A stretch of 64,000 nucleotides of DNA from JBEBSD01 sp040394475 (GTDB lineage: Bacteria; Bacteroidota; Bacteroidia; Cytophagales; Spirosomataceae), in the NCBI GenBank assembly GCA_040394475.1, contig JBEBSD010000011.1, forward strand, positions 1-64,000, read 5' to 3'. Both the position numbers and the translations under genes were made by a program. How positions within the stretch are numbered: the first letter of the stretch is position 1; each line of letters opens with the position of its first letter. Shown here piece by piece: positions 53,031-62,090 of the stretch. The notes beneath the pieces were generated by a model. It had not been told where the DNA came from, made no database searches, and saw nothing but the letters and a program-made list of their open reading frames with translations.

Positions 53031-53331
53031 ATCGTCCAATTTAATGCTCGCTGTACTTTTTGCATGTGCTTCTATAAGTAAAGACAAAACCCAGGCCGGG
53101 TACACGTAGCCTGTATCCTATTTTTTGATGAAATAATTTAAATTTAAGCATGGACGACTGCACGCGAACGGTCGGCTGTTTTCACTCCGGACCGCTGCTC
53201 CTTTATAGGCTGCCGGCGCACATCACCTGCTACAGCGCTGCCCGCCGCCGGATTTTTAAAGGTTCTCCGATAGTAGTTTGGGGGCCGGTGTCTCTTACTT
53301 ATAGCAGATTACTTAACGAAATGGTTATCAA

Positions 53332-54126
53332 ATGATGAATGCTCCCAACGCTGTAAAAGACACTGTTGTCCTTATTACCGGCGCCGCCAGCGGCATTGGC
53401 CTTGAAATCGCTAAAACGTTTGCCAGGCACGGCGCGAAAGTGATGCTGACCGATGTAAAAGAAGAGGAGGCGTTTCACCAGGCGCAGCTGCTGGCCGCAG
53501 ACGGGTACCGGATAGCGGCTCAAAGATGCGATGTGACCCGGGAAGATGACATCCGGTCCGCGGTTGACGCAACCGTCAGCCGTTTCGGATGCATCGATAC
53601 GCTTATTAACAATGCCGGCTTACAATATGTTTCACTGATTGAAAACTTTCCGGTAAAGCAGTTTGAACTGATGGTAAAAATAATGCTGACGGCTCCCTTT
53701 ATCGCGATTCAAAACGTATTCCCGCTGATGAAAAAACAAGGAGGCGGGCGAATTATCAACATGGCCTCCATTAACGGGCTGATCGGCTTTGCCGGGAAAG
53801 CCGCCTATAACAGCGCTAAACATGGTGTCATCGGCCTCACGAAAGTAGCGGCACTGGAGGGGGCTGCGTATGGTATAACGGTCAATGCCATTTGCCCGGG
53901 ATACGTGGACACCGCCTTGGTCCGCGGGCAATTCGAGGACCTGGCCAGGACCAGGAATACGACGCCGGAACGCATACTGGAGGAGGTCATCTTTCCACTG
54001 GTGCCTCAGAAACGGCTCATTGGGATGGATGAAATCGCGGCTTGTGCGTTGTATTTGGCGGGGGAAGCTGCCAAGGGGATTACGGGGCAGGCGATGGTTA
54101 TTGATGGGGGGTATACAGTACAGTAG
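53332..54126 (+). CDS. SDR oxidoreductase, 3-hydroxybutyrate dehydrogenase-like
   Basis: A 264-residue short-chain dehydrogenase: nucleotide loop TGAASGIG (16-23), NNAG (93-96), catalytic Ser146, Tyr159 and Lys163 (YNSAK). The segment 'LEGAAYGITVNAICPGYVDTALV' and the 'QFEDLAR'-type insert before the substrate lid match D-3-hydroxybutyrate dehydrogenases. It would interconvert 3-hydroxybutyrate and acetoacetate with NAD. The ATG at 53335 is an alternative start. It stands alone on the plus strand. Confidence 0.85.
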   Translation: MMNAPNAVKDTVVLITGAASGIGLEIAKTFARHGAKVMLTDVKEEEAFHQAQLLAADGYRIAAQRCDVTREDDIRSAVDATVSRFGCIDTLINNAGLQYVSLIENFPVKQFELMVKIMLTAPFIAIQNVFPLMKKQGGGRIINMASINGLIGFAGKAAYNSAKHGVIGLTKVAALEGAAYGITVNAICPGYVDTALVRGQFEDLARTRNTTPERILEEVIFPLVPQKRLIGMDEIAACALYLAGEAAKGITGQAMVIDGGYTVQ

Positions 54127-54495
54127 GTGTTAGGTTTTAGGTTTTAGGTGTTAGGTTTTAGGTTTGAGGTTTGAGGTCATCAGCTTTCGGCTATCGGCTA
54201 TCGGACAAAATACGATGGGTGGTTGGGTGGTTGGGTGGTTGGGTGAGCGCAGTCGAACCCAGGAGTCGAACCCAGGAGTCGAACCCAGGACCTGAGCCCA
54301 CAGCTTCCGGCTATCAGCTTTCGGACAAAATACGATGGGTGGTTGGGTGGTTGGGTGGTTGGGTGAGCGCAGTCGAACCCAGAAGTCGAACCCAGAAGTC
54401 GAACCCAGGAGTCGAACCCAGGAGTCGAACCCAGGAGCTGAGCCGACAGCTTTCAGCTATCGGCTGTCGGTATTGGCTGTCGGCATGGATGAATG
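54124..54495. repeat. Composite repeat array with exact 120-bp duplication
   Basis: Starts with TTAGGTG/TTAGGTT heptamers (to about 54178), then GCTATCG heptamers, then two units offset by 120 bases. Each unit has GGACAAAATACGAT, four GGG runs with five-base loops (54217-54243; 54337-54363), GTGAGCGCA and 3-5 copies of GTCGAACCCAGGA. It ends in GCTTTCA/GCTATCG heptamers. The 13-bp copies number three in the first unit and five in the second. Confidence 0.93.
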
Positions 54496-54538
54496 TCCTG
54501 CCAACAGCCTTTCACTAACCTTGCGCCGGGTTCTCCTG

Positions 54539-55003
54539 CTATTTGGTCTCCGTATCTTTTACGAGCTTAACGTCAGTGGCCGTTAAACCCCTGGGACTAC
54601 GCTGTACCACAAACGACACGCGGTCAGCCAGTTCGACCGGACTCAATAAGGCCGTGCTATGTACAAAAATCCGTTCTTTACTGGCGGTATCCCGGATAAA
54701 ACCATATCCTTTTGCGGTGTCAAAATATTCCAGTACGCCCACCCGGATGGCAGTGTCTCCATCCTTACTGTTATATTGCCAATGATCAGCCCCCTCTGCC
54801 CGTGCTGCGGGCTTACTACCCGGTAATGCAGGTCTGGAAGACAAATTCCCGTGCTCATCCACGTATGCAAACATTTCCTGCAACTCTTTTCCCTTTTGAG
54901 AGTTTGATTTTCTCTCTAGTTTTCGTTCCTCCTTTTCCTGCCTTTTCTGCAGCTTCTTTTTAGTTTGTTCTTTTTTTCCGAACGTTTCTTTTGGTTTGGC
55001 CAT
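54539..55003 (-). CDS. Cold-shock-domain protein with basic N-terminal extension
   Basis: A 154-residue protein. Residues 1-45 are highly charged and lysine-rich ('KKEQTKKKLQKRQEKEERK'). A linker leads to a cold-shock domain at about 88-150 with RNP-like 'AKGYGFI' and 'ERIFVHSTAL'. It probably binds RNA or single-stranded DNA. It is divergent from a second, minimal cold-shock gene at 55239. The long basic tail may add nonspecific RNA binding or ribosome contact. Confidence 0.88.
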   Translation of the reverse strand: MAKPKETFGKKEQTKKKLQKRQEKEERKLERKSNSQKGKELQEMFAYVDEHGNLSSRPALPGSKPAARAEGADHWQYNSKDGDTAIRVGVLEYFDTAKGYGFIRDTASKERIFVHSTALLSPVELADRVSFVVQRSPRGLTATDVKLVKDTETK

Positions 55004-55238
55004 GTAGTAGTTATAATAAAAAATTTAGTGACGAAACAACCGTCCCGCAGCATCTGCCGCCCGAACATTGTTTCCTTCACACCGTTACACAAAGGTGAAG
55101 TTTTTATGCCGATTAAAATAGCACTTAAAACGATAGGGGGTAATATACAAAAATACTGTGAATAATCTTAACTATTTATTTTTTTATACGGATTAAACTC
55201 CTACCTTTACTCCATAACTATTATAACAACAACCAATA

Positions 55239-55430
55239 ATGTACGAAGGAACCGTAAAATTTTTCAACCACACCAAAGGATTTGGGTTTATTTCCCCTAA
55301 TGATGGAGGTGAAGATGTTTTTGTTCACAGCTCAGGATTAAAGTCTGACATCAGTGAAAACGACAAGGTGTCATATGAAGTCCAAAACGGAAAGAAAGGA
55401 CTTAACGCAGTAAATGTACATATCATCTGA
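55239..55430 (+). CDS. Cold-shock protein, CspA family
   Basis: A 63-residue single cold-shock domain: '[20 protein letters not shown]' region with RNP1 KGFGFI (14-19) and RNP2 DVFVHS (26-31). It binds single-stranded nucleic acid and melts RNA structure. A -7-like TACCTTTA at 55203-55210 and an A/T-rich leader precede it; a clean terminator follows. Confidence 0.95.
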   Translation: MYEGTVKFFNHTKGFGFISPNDGGEDVFVHSSGLKSDISENDKVSYEVQNGKKGLNAVNVHII

Positions 55431-55450
55431 TCATAGATGAATTAAAAAAA

Positions 55451-55477
55451 CCTCCGGAACACCGGAGGTTTTTTTAG
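55451..55477 (+). terminator. Intrinsic terminator of cold-shock gene
   Basis: CCTCCGG-AACA-CCGGAGG (55451-55468) followed by TTTTTTT, 20 bases after the stop codon. A-rich sequence on the other side could make it bidirectional. Confidence 0.95.
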
Positions 55478-55641
55478 CTGAACCAGGCAAGACCTTACTC
55501 CCCTCCCCCTAATTACTTCTCAAGGTTTCGCACTATCAAAGTAATCCCGCAAATCCGCTGTTTGTTATTTTGCTTCCTGCTTACGCCCATTTGTACGTAC
55601 GCTAGGCTACTTTTTTGCCAGGCTCATTTTATTCCTGATTT

Positions 55642-56757
55642 ATGTCGTCCATCGCTTCCAAAGTTAGATTCGCACCGTCGATTAAAACCGATTTTTTCCC
55701 TACCCTAAAAAAAAGAGTTGATCATTATTTTACCGAAAATAACAAATCCCGTTACGCCGATAAGCGGATGGTTATTAAAACGGTTGCACTATTAAGCATT
55801 TACTGCATCCCTTTCGTACTCCTGTTAGTATTTTCTCCCCCTGTTTTCTATAGTTTTGTCTTATGGTTCCTGATGGGGATCGGCATGTCGGGAATAGGAA
55901 TGAGCGTGATGCACGACGCCCTGCACGGCGCGTACTCCTCCAACCCCCGGATCAACCGTATGCTGGGGTTCACCTTGAATTTGCTTGGCGCTGACATTAC
56001 GAACTGGAAACTCCAGCACAATGTCATGCACCATACCTATACCAATATTGTCCCGCTGGATGAAGATATCCGTGACCGCGGCGTGGTAAAATTATCGCCC
56101 CACGCACACCCCACGCGGCTCCATCAGCTGCAGTGGATCTATGCCTTCCTTTTTTACGGAGTCCTCACCCTCTATTGGGTAACTGTCAAAGACTTTATTC
56201 AGTATGCCGGCTTTATTAAAACCGGCGTGAACCGGCAGACCACTGCTGAAAACAAGAAGCTCTTGTTGCGGGTACTGACCTTGAAGGCGCTTTACTTTAT
56301 TATACTCATCGGCTTGCCCCTGCTCATCATGCAACGCCCGGCATTGGAGATCATCGGAGGTTTTCTCTTTATGCACTTCGTTTCGGGGCTTATTCTCACA
56401 GTGGTTTTCCAACTCGCACATACCGTTGAAGGGACCACACACCCGACCGTCAGCGCCCAGGGAACCATTGACCGCGACTGGGCTACTCACCAACTGGAAA
56501 CCACGGTCAACTTCTCGCCCGGCAACAAATGGCTTTCCTGGTACGTAGGCGGGCTCAATTTTCAGATAGAGCATCACCTGTTCCCTAAAATTTGCCATAT
56601 CCATTATCCCGCAATTGCACCTATTGTACAACAAACGGCGTTGGAATATGGCATTGCCTATCAACAGAATCACCGTTTCCGGGATGCACTGAGCTCCCAT
56701 ATCCGGCTGCTCCGTACATTCGGGAAATTACCCGACCCCAACGACGCAATCGGGTAA
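55642..56757 (+). CDS. Membrane fatty acid desaturase
   Basis: A 371-residue di-iron acyl desaturase. The three histidine boxes are HDALH (91-95), HNVMHH (126-131) and QIEHH (near 309), with four or more membrane helices (about 44-88, 165-190, 210-255). The QxxHH third box and 'TNIVPLDEDIRD' are typical of acyl-lipid front-end/delta-type desaturases. It adjusts membrane fluidity. Its location next to two cold-shock genes suggests, but does not prove, a cold-linked role. Confidence 0.92.
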   Translation: MSSIASKVRFAPSIKTDFFPTLKKRVDHYFTENNKSRYADKRMVIKTVALLSIYCIPFVLLLVFSPPVFYSFVLWFLMGIGMSGIGMSVMHDALHGAYSSNPRINRMLGFTLNLLGADITNWKLQHNVMHHTYTNIVPLDEDIRDRGVVKLSPHAHPTRLHQLQWIYAFLFYGVLTLYWVTVKDFIQYAGFIKTGVNRQTTAENKKLLLRVLTLKALYFIILIGLPLLIMQRPALEIIGGFLFMHFVSGLILTVVFQLAHTVEGTTHPTVSAQGTIDRDWATHQLETTVNFSPGNKWLSWYVGGLNFQIEHHLFPKICHIHYPAIAPIVQQTALEYGIAYQQNHRFRDALSSHIRLLRTFGKLPDPNDAIG

Positions 56758-56762
56758 TCTTC

Positions 56763-57092
56763 TGTAGCTATCGGAAATCGGCTATCAGCATTCGGCTATC
56801 GGCATTCAGCTTTCGGCTATCGGACAAAATACGTTGGGTGGTTGGGTGGTTGGGTGGTTGGGTGGTTGGGTGAGCGAAGTCGAACCCAGAAGTCGAACCC
56901 AGAAGTCGAACCCAGAAGTCGAACCCAGAAGTCGAACCCAGAAGTCGAACCCAGGAGTCGAACCCAGGAGTCGAACCCACAGCTTCCGGCTTTCAGCTTT
57001 CGGAAATCAGCAATCAGAGATGGGCTTTCGGAAATCCAAAATCGTGAGTCCAAAATCGTAAATCCGAATTCGTAATTCGTAATTCGTAAATC
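56763..57092. repeat. Composite repeat array, longest 13-bp run
   Basis: Heptamers of GCTATCG/GCATTCG type, then GGACAAAATACG, five GGG runs (56836-56870), GTGAGCGAA, eight tandem copies of GTCGAACCCAGAA or its GG variant (about 56877-56980), then GCTTTCG and finally GTAATTC heptamers. It fills the gap between the convergent desaturase and BON genes. Confidence 0.93.
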
Positions 57093-57093
57093 C

Positions 57094-57348
57094 CTACTTC
57101 CCTTTACACGTAATGTAGCTCGCTACTTCATCCACCTCCGGCAAATCTATTACGAATCGTTCTATTGCTACTTTTTGCTCCTGAAGAACCACGGTTCCTT
57201 CTATAAATACTTTTTTTCCTACCACCTGAATGGTGATATTCCTACAATCAAATTCCCGATTTTTAAATAAAGCCCGGCGGATCGTATTGGCGAGATCAGC
57301 ACTTGTCTGACTGATCGTGTTGACACTATTTTGAATGGAATTGCTCAT
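57094..57348 (-). CDS. BON domain protein
   Basis: An 84-residue protein consisting of a single BON domain (about 17-82: 'ANTIRRALFKNREFDCRNIT', then 'VFIEGTVVLQEQKVAIERFV'). BON domains bind phospholipid or polar ligands and are often periplasmic, but no signal peptide is seen here. The gene is alone; its start at 57348 is the only good ATG. Confidence 0.8.
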   Translation of the reverse strand: MSNSIQNSVNTISQTSADLANTIRRALFKNREFDCRNITIQVVGKKVFIEGTVVLQEQKVAIERFVIDLPEVDEVASYITCKGK

Positions 57349-57824
57349 TACGATAACGGTTAAAAATAAATGAAATACTTGTGATACCTGCCGCCCGGCA
57401 CAGAAAAAAACAGAAAACGGACCGCCCCGACGAGTCGTCCGCTGTTACAAGAACTACTGGTTATCCGGCAGGCAGCCCAGACCTCCCTGTTGAACCCTTT
57501 CCCCTATCGTCGTCAGGAAAGCTCAACGAACATTGCCGTTCCTTCCTTCGCCCTTTTCACAGGCTTCATTTCCCCGCTACCCGAACGGGAAAAATGTTCC
57601 TTCTTTCATCGTTGAATACTTCATCGAAATAGTACCTCACCGGATTGCTTTACGTTGAGACAAATAAATTAGACAGGTGTAGTCCGGCTTTACAAGAGGG
57701 GCATACGTATAGTTAACGACAAACCGGAGTAAAATATTGGCCGGACCTGAAGGATTTTCCTGGTTACCTACTATATATACGCAATTTACACAAAACAATC
57801 CAGTGCACCAACACCGGCAAGCAG
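57349..57824. other. Gene-free stretch
   Basis: About 475 bases between the BON gene and topoisomerase III. No coding frame with family resemblance, no clear terminator and no member of the intergenic repeat family was seen. Confidence 0.5.
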
Positions 57825-59927
57825 CTACAGCACTATATCCACCTTAAAATCCGGAGTCAGCATCAGTCTCCCTTCCACCGGCTCTGGTTTCCCCGGGACA
57901 ATCAAAGCTTTCATTCTGGCCGTTTTCCCTTTAGTAAGCAAATCGATTGCCTGCTTTTCCGTAAGCTTTTTTCCAAACAGTTCAAAAGGCACCCGGAAAT
58001 CACAAACCCGGAAATCAGCACAGCCAAAAGCAGTTTTGCCGCGTTTCAGAAGATGCTGATCACATTTCGGACAGGTCAGGCTTTCCAGTGCCGGAAGCGC
58101 CGGCTGTTCCCGGGCTGCCCGGGCCGGCTTTTCCTCTGCATCGGGAGTTTCTGCAACCGCAATGGGTCTGTATACGCCCGTCTTCACCTCTTTTGTTAGC
58201 TCCTCTACCATCCGGATCAGTTCCGTTTTAAAATTTTCGGGCGCGTATTCCCCTTTTTCAATCAGCCTGAGCTTTCGCTCCCACTGCCCGGTCAGCGCTA
58301 CACTTTTCAGCAGTTCGTTCTGAATGGTGTCAATCAGATCGATGCCGGTTTGCGTCGCCAGAATATTCTTCTTCCGCTTTTCAATATACTTTCTCTTAAA
58401 AAGCGTTTCGATAATATTGGCCCGGGTAGACGGCCTCCCGATACCGCTGTCTTTCATCAACTCACGCACCTCTTCCTCGTCTACCTGCTTCCCGGCCGTT
58501 TCCATCGCCCTTAGCAATGTCGCCTCCGTAAATGCCTTGGGAGCCGTCGTTTTCCCATAATGAATCCGGGGCTCATGAGGACCGGTTTCCCCTATTTCGA
58601 AAGCAGGCATCACCTTTTCCTCCTCCGCCGGCTCCTTCTTTTCCTGCACGTACACGATCCGCCAGCCGGGATCAAGAATTTGCTTCCCGGTTGCCTTGAA
58701 TTCCACTGCGCCTACCATTCCCAGCACGGTGGTAGCAGACACTTTACACTCCGGATAAAACGCAGCGATGAACCGCCTGGCAATCAGGTCGTATATGCGC
58801 TTTTCCTCGGCTGCAATCCCACCCGGATACACGCCCGTCGGGATAATTGCATGGTGATCCGTTACTTTCTTGTCATCAAAAACCGACTTCAGTTTGGGTA
58901 CGGGTTGCTGTAACAGCGGCGCCGTAAAGGCAGTGTACGGTGTCATCTGAGTCAGGATCCCTGCGATTTTCGGGTGCAAATCTTCTGACAGGTAGGTCGT
59001 GTCGACGCGGGGGTATGTTACGAGCTTCCTTTCATACAGGGTCTGCACATACCGCAACGTATTGTCGGCAGAAAAACCGTATTTTTTATTCGCTTCTACC
59101 TGCAGGGATGTGAGATCAAACAGGCGCGGGTTTCCTTCTTTGCCTTCCTTGATCTCAAAAGCGGTTATTTCCAGGGAATGATCGCGCAAGTAGGCCAGGC
59201 CGTTTTCTGCTTTTTCAAGCGTCTTCAAACGCTGAATCGTGGCCGTGAACTCCGTTTCCCTGTAAATCGTCTTCAGCTCCCAGTATTCTTCCGGGACAAA
59301 CGCATTGATTTCCTTCTGACGCTGCACAATCATCGCCAGCGTGGGGGTTTGTACTCTCCCGATAGAAAGGACGACATTGGCGCGGGCAAAACGTTTGGTA
59401 AACAACCGCGTGGCGTTCATTCCGAGCAACCAGTCCCCAATGGCCCGCGCACTTCCCGCGGCGTAAAGGTTGTCGTATTGTGAACTTTCGCGCAGGGCAT
59501 TAAAGCCCTCCCGGATGGCCTGCTCGGTCAGCGATGAGATCCACAACCTCCTGACCGGCACATTGCACCGCGCTTTGAGCAGCACCCACCGCTGGATCAG
59601 CTCTCCCTCCTGGCCTGCATCTCCGCAATTAATCACTTCCTCGCATTCCTGTACCAGCTTTTCAATGATCCCGAATTGCCGGTGCACCCCCGGATTGTCG
59701 ATCAGCTTGATTCCGAAACTGGGCGGGATCATGGGCAGTTCCTCCAATCTCCAGGTTTTCCAGCGCTCCGTATAATCCTGTGGTTCTTTCAGTGTACAAA
59801 AATGGCCGAATGTCCAGGTGACCTGATACCCGTTCCCTTCATAAAAACCTTCCTTTCGCTGTTTTGCGCCTATTACCTGCGCAATATCTTTGGCCACACT
59901 CGGTTTTTCCGCAATGCAAAGTTTCAT
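57825..59927 (-). CDS. topB: DNA topoisomerase III
   Basis: A 700-residue type IA topoisomerase that passes single strands and resolves recombination or replication intermediates. The TOPRIM domain begins 'MKLCIAEKPSVAKDIAQVIG' and has 'NCGDAGQEGELIQR' with the acidic residues for magnesium. The active-site tyrosine is in VTYPRVDTTYL (near 304). The C-terminal part has one zinc-finger-like segment ('LTCPKCDQHLL' and 'FGCADFRVCDF', about 616-645). Length is normal for Bacteroidota TopB. Confidence 0.96.
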   Translation of the reverse strand: MKLCIAEKPSVAKDIAQVIGAKQRKEGFYEGNGYQVTWTFGHFCTLKEPQDYTERWKTWRLEELPMIPPSFGIKLIDNPGVHRQFGIIEKLVQECEEVINCGDAGQEGELIQRWVLLKARCNVPVRRLWISSLTEQAIREGFNALRESSQYDNLYAAGSARAIGDWLLGMNATRLFTKRFARANVVLSIGRVQTPTLAMIVQRQKEINAFVPEEYWELKTIYRETEFTATIQRLKTLEKAENGLAYLRDHSLEITAFEIKEGKEGNPRLFDLTSLQVEANKKYGFSADNTLRYVQTLYERKLVTYPRVDTTYLSEDLHPKIAGILTQMTPYTAFTAPLLQQPVPKLKSVFDDKKVTDHHAIIPTGVYPGGIAAEEKRIYDLIARRFIAAFYPECKVSATTVLGMVGAVEFKATGKQILDPGWRIVYVQEKKEPAEEEKVMPAFEIGETGPHEPRIHYGKTTAPKAFTEATLLRAMETAGKQVDEEEVRELMKDSGIGRPSTRANIIETLFKRKYIEKRKKNILATQTGIDLIDTIQNELLKSVALTGQWERKLRLIEKGEYAPENFKTELIRMVEELTKEVKTGVYRPIAVAETPDAEEKPARAAREQPALPALESLTCPKCDQHLLKRGKTAFGCADFRVCDFRVPFELFGKKLTEKQAIDLLTKGKTARMKALIVPGKPEPVEGRLMLTPDFKVDIVL

Positions 59928-59982
59928 TTACCCCTTATCTGATTGGCCACAAAGTTGGTAAAATAAGCGTTCGCACAAAAGT

Positions 59983-60765
59983 TTACGGGGTCTTATACTT
60001 TGCGATCGCGGCCTTTATCCGTTCCATACGATTAGCTGGGCTCGGATGCGTGCTGGCAAATTCAGGCGGTGTGTTCCCGCCGGAACCTTCCGCCAGTACT
60101 TTCATTACCTGCAACAGCGCCTCCGGCTCATAGCCTGCTTGAATCAGGTACTTTACTCCGAATTCGTCTGATTCCAGTTCATCCTCTCTTCCGTATTTCA
60201 TGCTCATCATATTCGCAACATACTGCGCAATATAAGCTCCCGAATTACCCGAATTCGGATCACTCAAAGCAATAGTTGCCGCCCCTGCAAGTCCGGACAT
60301 CAGCTCCTGCGTGGCCATTTGCTCCGCAGAATGCCGGCCAACCACATGGCCGATCTCGTGCCCCAGTACACCTGCCAGTTCATCTTCCGTTTCCAGTCGC
60401 TCCAATAAGGCTGCCGTAATAAAAATTTGCCCTCCGGGTAATGCAAAGGCATTAATGGTCCGGTTATCGGCCAACACGTGAAAATCGTACTGATACGGTG
60501 AACGTGCGGCATCCGATTGCCGGACCAGCCGGTTGCCGACTGTTTTCACGGCCTCCTGCACCTGTTTGTCGGGGTAGAGGCCCCCGAATTCCGACGCCAT
60601 CTGAGGGGCGCTCCGCTGCCCCAGCAACATCTCCTGCTCGGGGGACAAACTTACCCGCTGCTTTTCACCGGTTACCGGATTGACCTGGGTTTTGGTATAA
60701 TAACCGATGACACTGACCACCACCATAATCAGCGCAATAAGAAAACGACCTGGATTCTTTTTCAT
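59983..60765 (-). CDS. M48 family metalloprotease
   Basis: A 260-residue zinc protease of the Peptidase_M48 (Oma1/BepA-like) group. The ATG at 60765 gives MKKNPGRF and a hydrophobic anchor (about 6-24, 'LIALIMVVVSVIGYY'); longer upstream reading frames were rejected. The zinc site is His136-Glu137-His140 (HEIGH), with the third ligand in ELESDEFG (near 190). It is probably periplasmic and membrane-bound, degrading misfolded envelope proteins. Confidence 0.92.
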   Translation of the reverse strand: MKKNPGRFLIALIMVVVSVIGYYTKTQVNPVTGEKQRVSLSPEQEMLLGQRSAPQMASEFGGLYPDKQVQEAVKTVGNRLVRQSDAARSPYQYDFHVLADNRTINAFALPGGQIFITAALLERLETEDELAGVLGHEIGHVVGRHSAEQMATQELMSGLAGAATIALSDPNSGNSGAYIAQYVANMMSMKYGREDELESDEFGVKYLIQAGYEPEALLQVMKVLAEGSGGNTPPEFASTHPSPANRMERIKAAIAKYKTP

Positions 60766-60944
60766 ACAATCAGAAAACAATTTGACCCGGTAAAGTTCAA
60801 GAAAACCTTCAGTTTTTCCAACAGCCTCGAGCCTCCGGATCTTAAAAACCGGCTGCCCGCAAATCCTCACACCGGATTCAAGACGCTGTTTCTCTTGAAA
60901 AGTCACAAATCTTCCTTCCGGAAAATTATTATATTGCCATAAAA

Positions 60945-61787
60945 ATGTTCCGTATGGCAGCCGTCCGCATCGCTTCTCTTCATATCTATCCTGTGAAATC
61001 GCTCCGGGGAATTGCATTGGCTGAGGCGGAGGTACAGGAACGCGGGCTCAAATGGGACCGGCGCTGGATGTGGGTAGATCCGGATGGCGTATTTATTTCG
61101 CAGCGAAAATATCCCTTGCTGTCACGTATTTCCACGACCCTGACCCCGGCAGGTATCCTTCTTCATGACCTCACCGGAAAGCTGCCGCCCATCACCATTC
61201 CCTATCAGCCGGCGGCGCCTGTCGGGCTGGAGGTAACGATCTGGAACGACACGGTCCCTGCGGTGACCGTCGATCCGGCCTGCGACCGCTGGATGAGTTC
61301 CTTTCTGGGTCTGCCGCTGCGGCTTGTCATGCTGCCTGAAAGTACCCGGCGCCTGGTGGATTTCCGTTACGCTCACCAGCAGGAAATCGTCAGCTTTGCG
61401 GACGGCTACCCCTTGCTCATGACCACACAAGCTTCGCTCGACGACCTCAACAAACGCCTGCCTGCGCCCGTAGGCATGGACCGCTTCCGGCCCAACCTGG
61501 TGCTGGAAGGCACTGGTGCCTGGGAGGAAGACACCTGGACACAGGTCACGGCCGGCGCTGTTTCATTTGACCTGGCCAAACCCAGTGCCCGCTGCGTCAT
61601 GACCACGATAGACCCCGAAACGGGGGTGAAAGGCCCGGAACCTTTAAAAACCCTGGCTGTCTTCCGAAAACAAGGTCACAAGATCCTTTTCGGACAAAAT
61701 TTACTTCCCCGGCAATGCGGAACCATCCGGGTCGGTGATGCTGTTACTACCCTACCAACCTTACGCAATGCACCCGTACCGTTATAA
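60945..61787 (+). CDS. MOSC domain protein (YcbX-like)
   Basis: A 280-residue protein with an N-terminal beta-barrel MOSC_N domain (about 5-120, 'ASLHIYPVKSLRGIAL') and a C-terminal MOSC domain (about 130-275). 'NLVLEGTGAWEEDTW' and Cys in 'SARCVMTTID' (the conserved molybdenum-sulfur-carrier cysteine) are visible. Such proteins act with molybdenum cofactor in N-hydroxylated compound reduction. The gene overlaps the next, a rhodanese, by 20 bases; translational coupling is likely. Confidence 0.9.
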   Translation: MFRMAAVRIASLHIYPVKSLRGIALAEAEVQERGLKWDRRWMWVDPDGVFISQRKYPLLSRISTTLTPAGILLHDLTGKLPPITIPYQPAAPVGLEVTIWNDTVPAVTVDPACDRWMSSFLGLPLRLVMLPESTRRLVDFRYAHQQEIVSFADGYPLLMTTQASLDDLNKRLPAPVGMDRFRPNLVLEGTGAWEEDTWTQVTAGAVSFDLAKPSARCVMTTIDPETGVKGPEPLKTLAVFRKQGHKILFGQNLLPRQCGTIRVGDAVTTLPTLRNAPVPL

Positions 61788-62073
61788 GGATATCAACCTG
61801 GCCGAACTCCGGCAGATGAAAACCCGTCCCGGCACCATTCTCGTCGATGTCCGCGAAGATTGGGAGTTTGAGGAGTTCAACGAGGGCGGAATCAATATCC
61901 CGCTATCCGAAATCCGTATCAAAAGAGACTTATTGGCCCCCTACCAGGTAATCCTGGTTGCTTGCACCAACGGAACCCGCAGTCGGGTAGCCGCCATGGA
62001 TTATTGCCGGGTTACCGAATGGGCCGATAAAGAAATTTATCATTTGAAAGGGGGAATTATTGAAGCGGAATAG
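61768..62073 (+). CDS. Single-domain rhodanese
   Basis: A 101-residue rhodanese fold: 'TILVDVREDWEFEEFNEGG' (about 23-41) and the active loop with Cys66 in ACTNGTRSR. It could carry sulfur as a persulfide. The start at 61768 gives the usual family N-terminus and overlaps the MOSC gene, suggesting the two proteins are made together and might exchange sulfur. Converges with dapF after 17 bases. Confidence 0.88.
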   Translation: MHPYRYKDINLAELRQMKTRPGTILVDVREDWEFEEFNEGGINIPLSEIRIKRDLLAPYQVILVACTNGTRSRVAAMDYCRVTEWADKEIYHLKGGIIEAE

Positions 62074-62090
62074 GATTTACCTCCGCCCGC

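Noticed and set aside
57381..57632. Small plus-strand open frame in the gap before topB
   Set aside because: Proline/serine/arginine-rich translation with no family resemblance or start signal.
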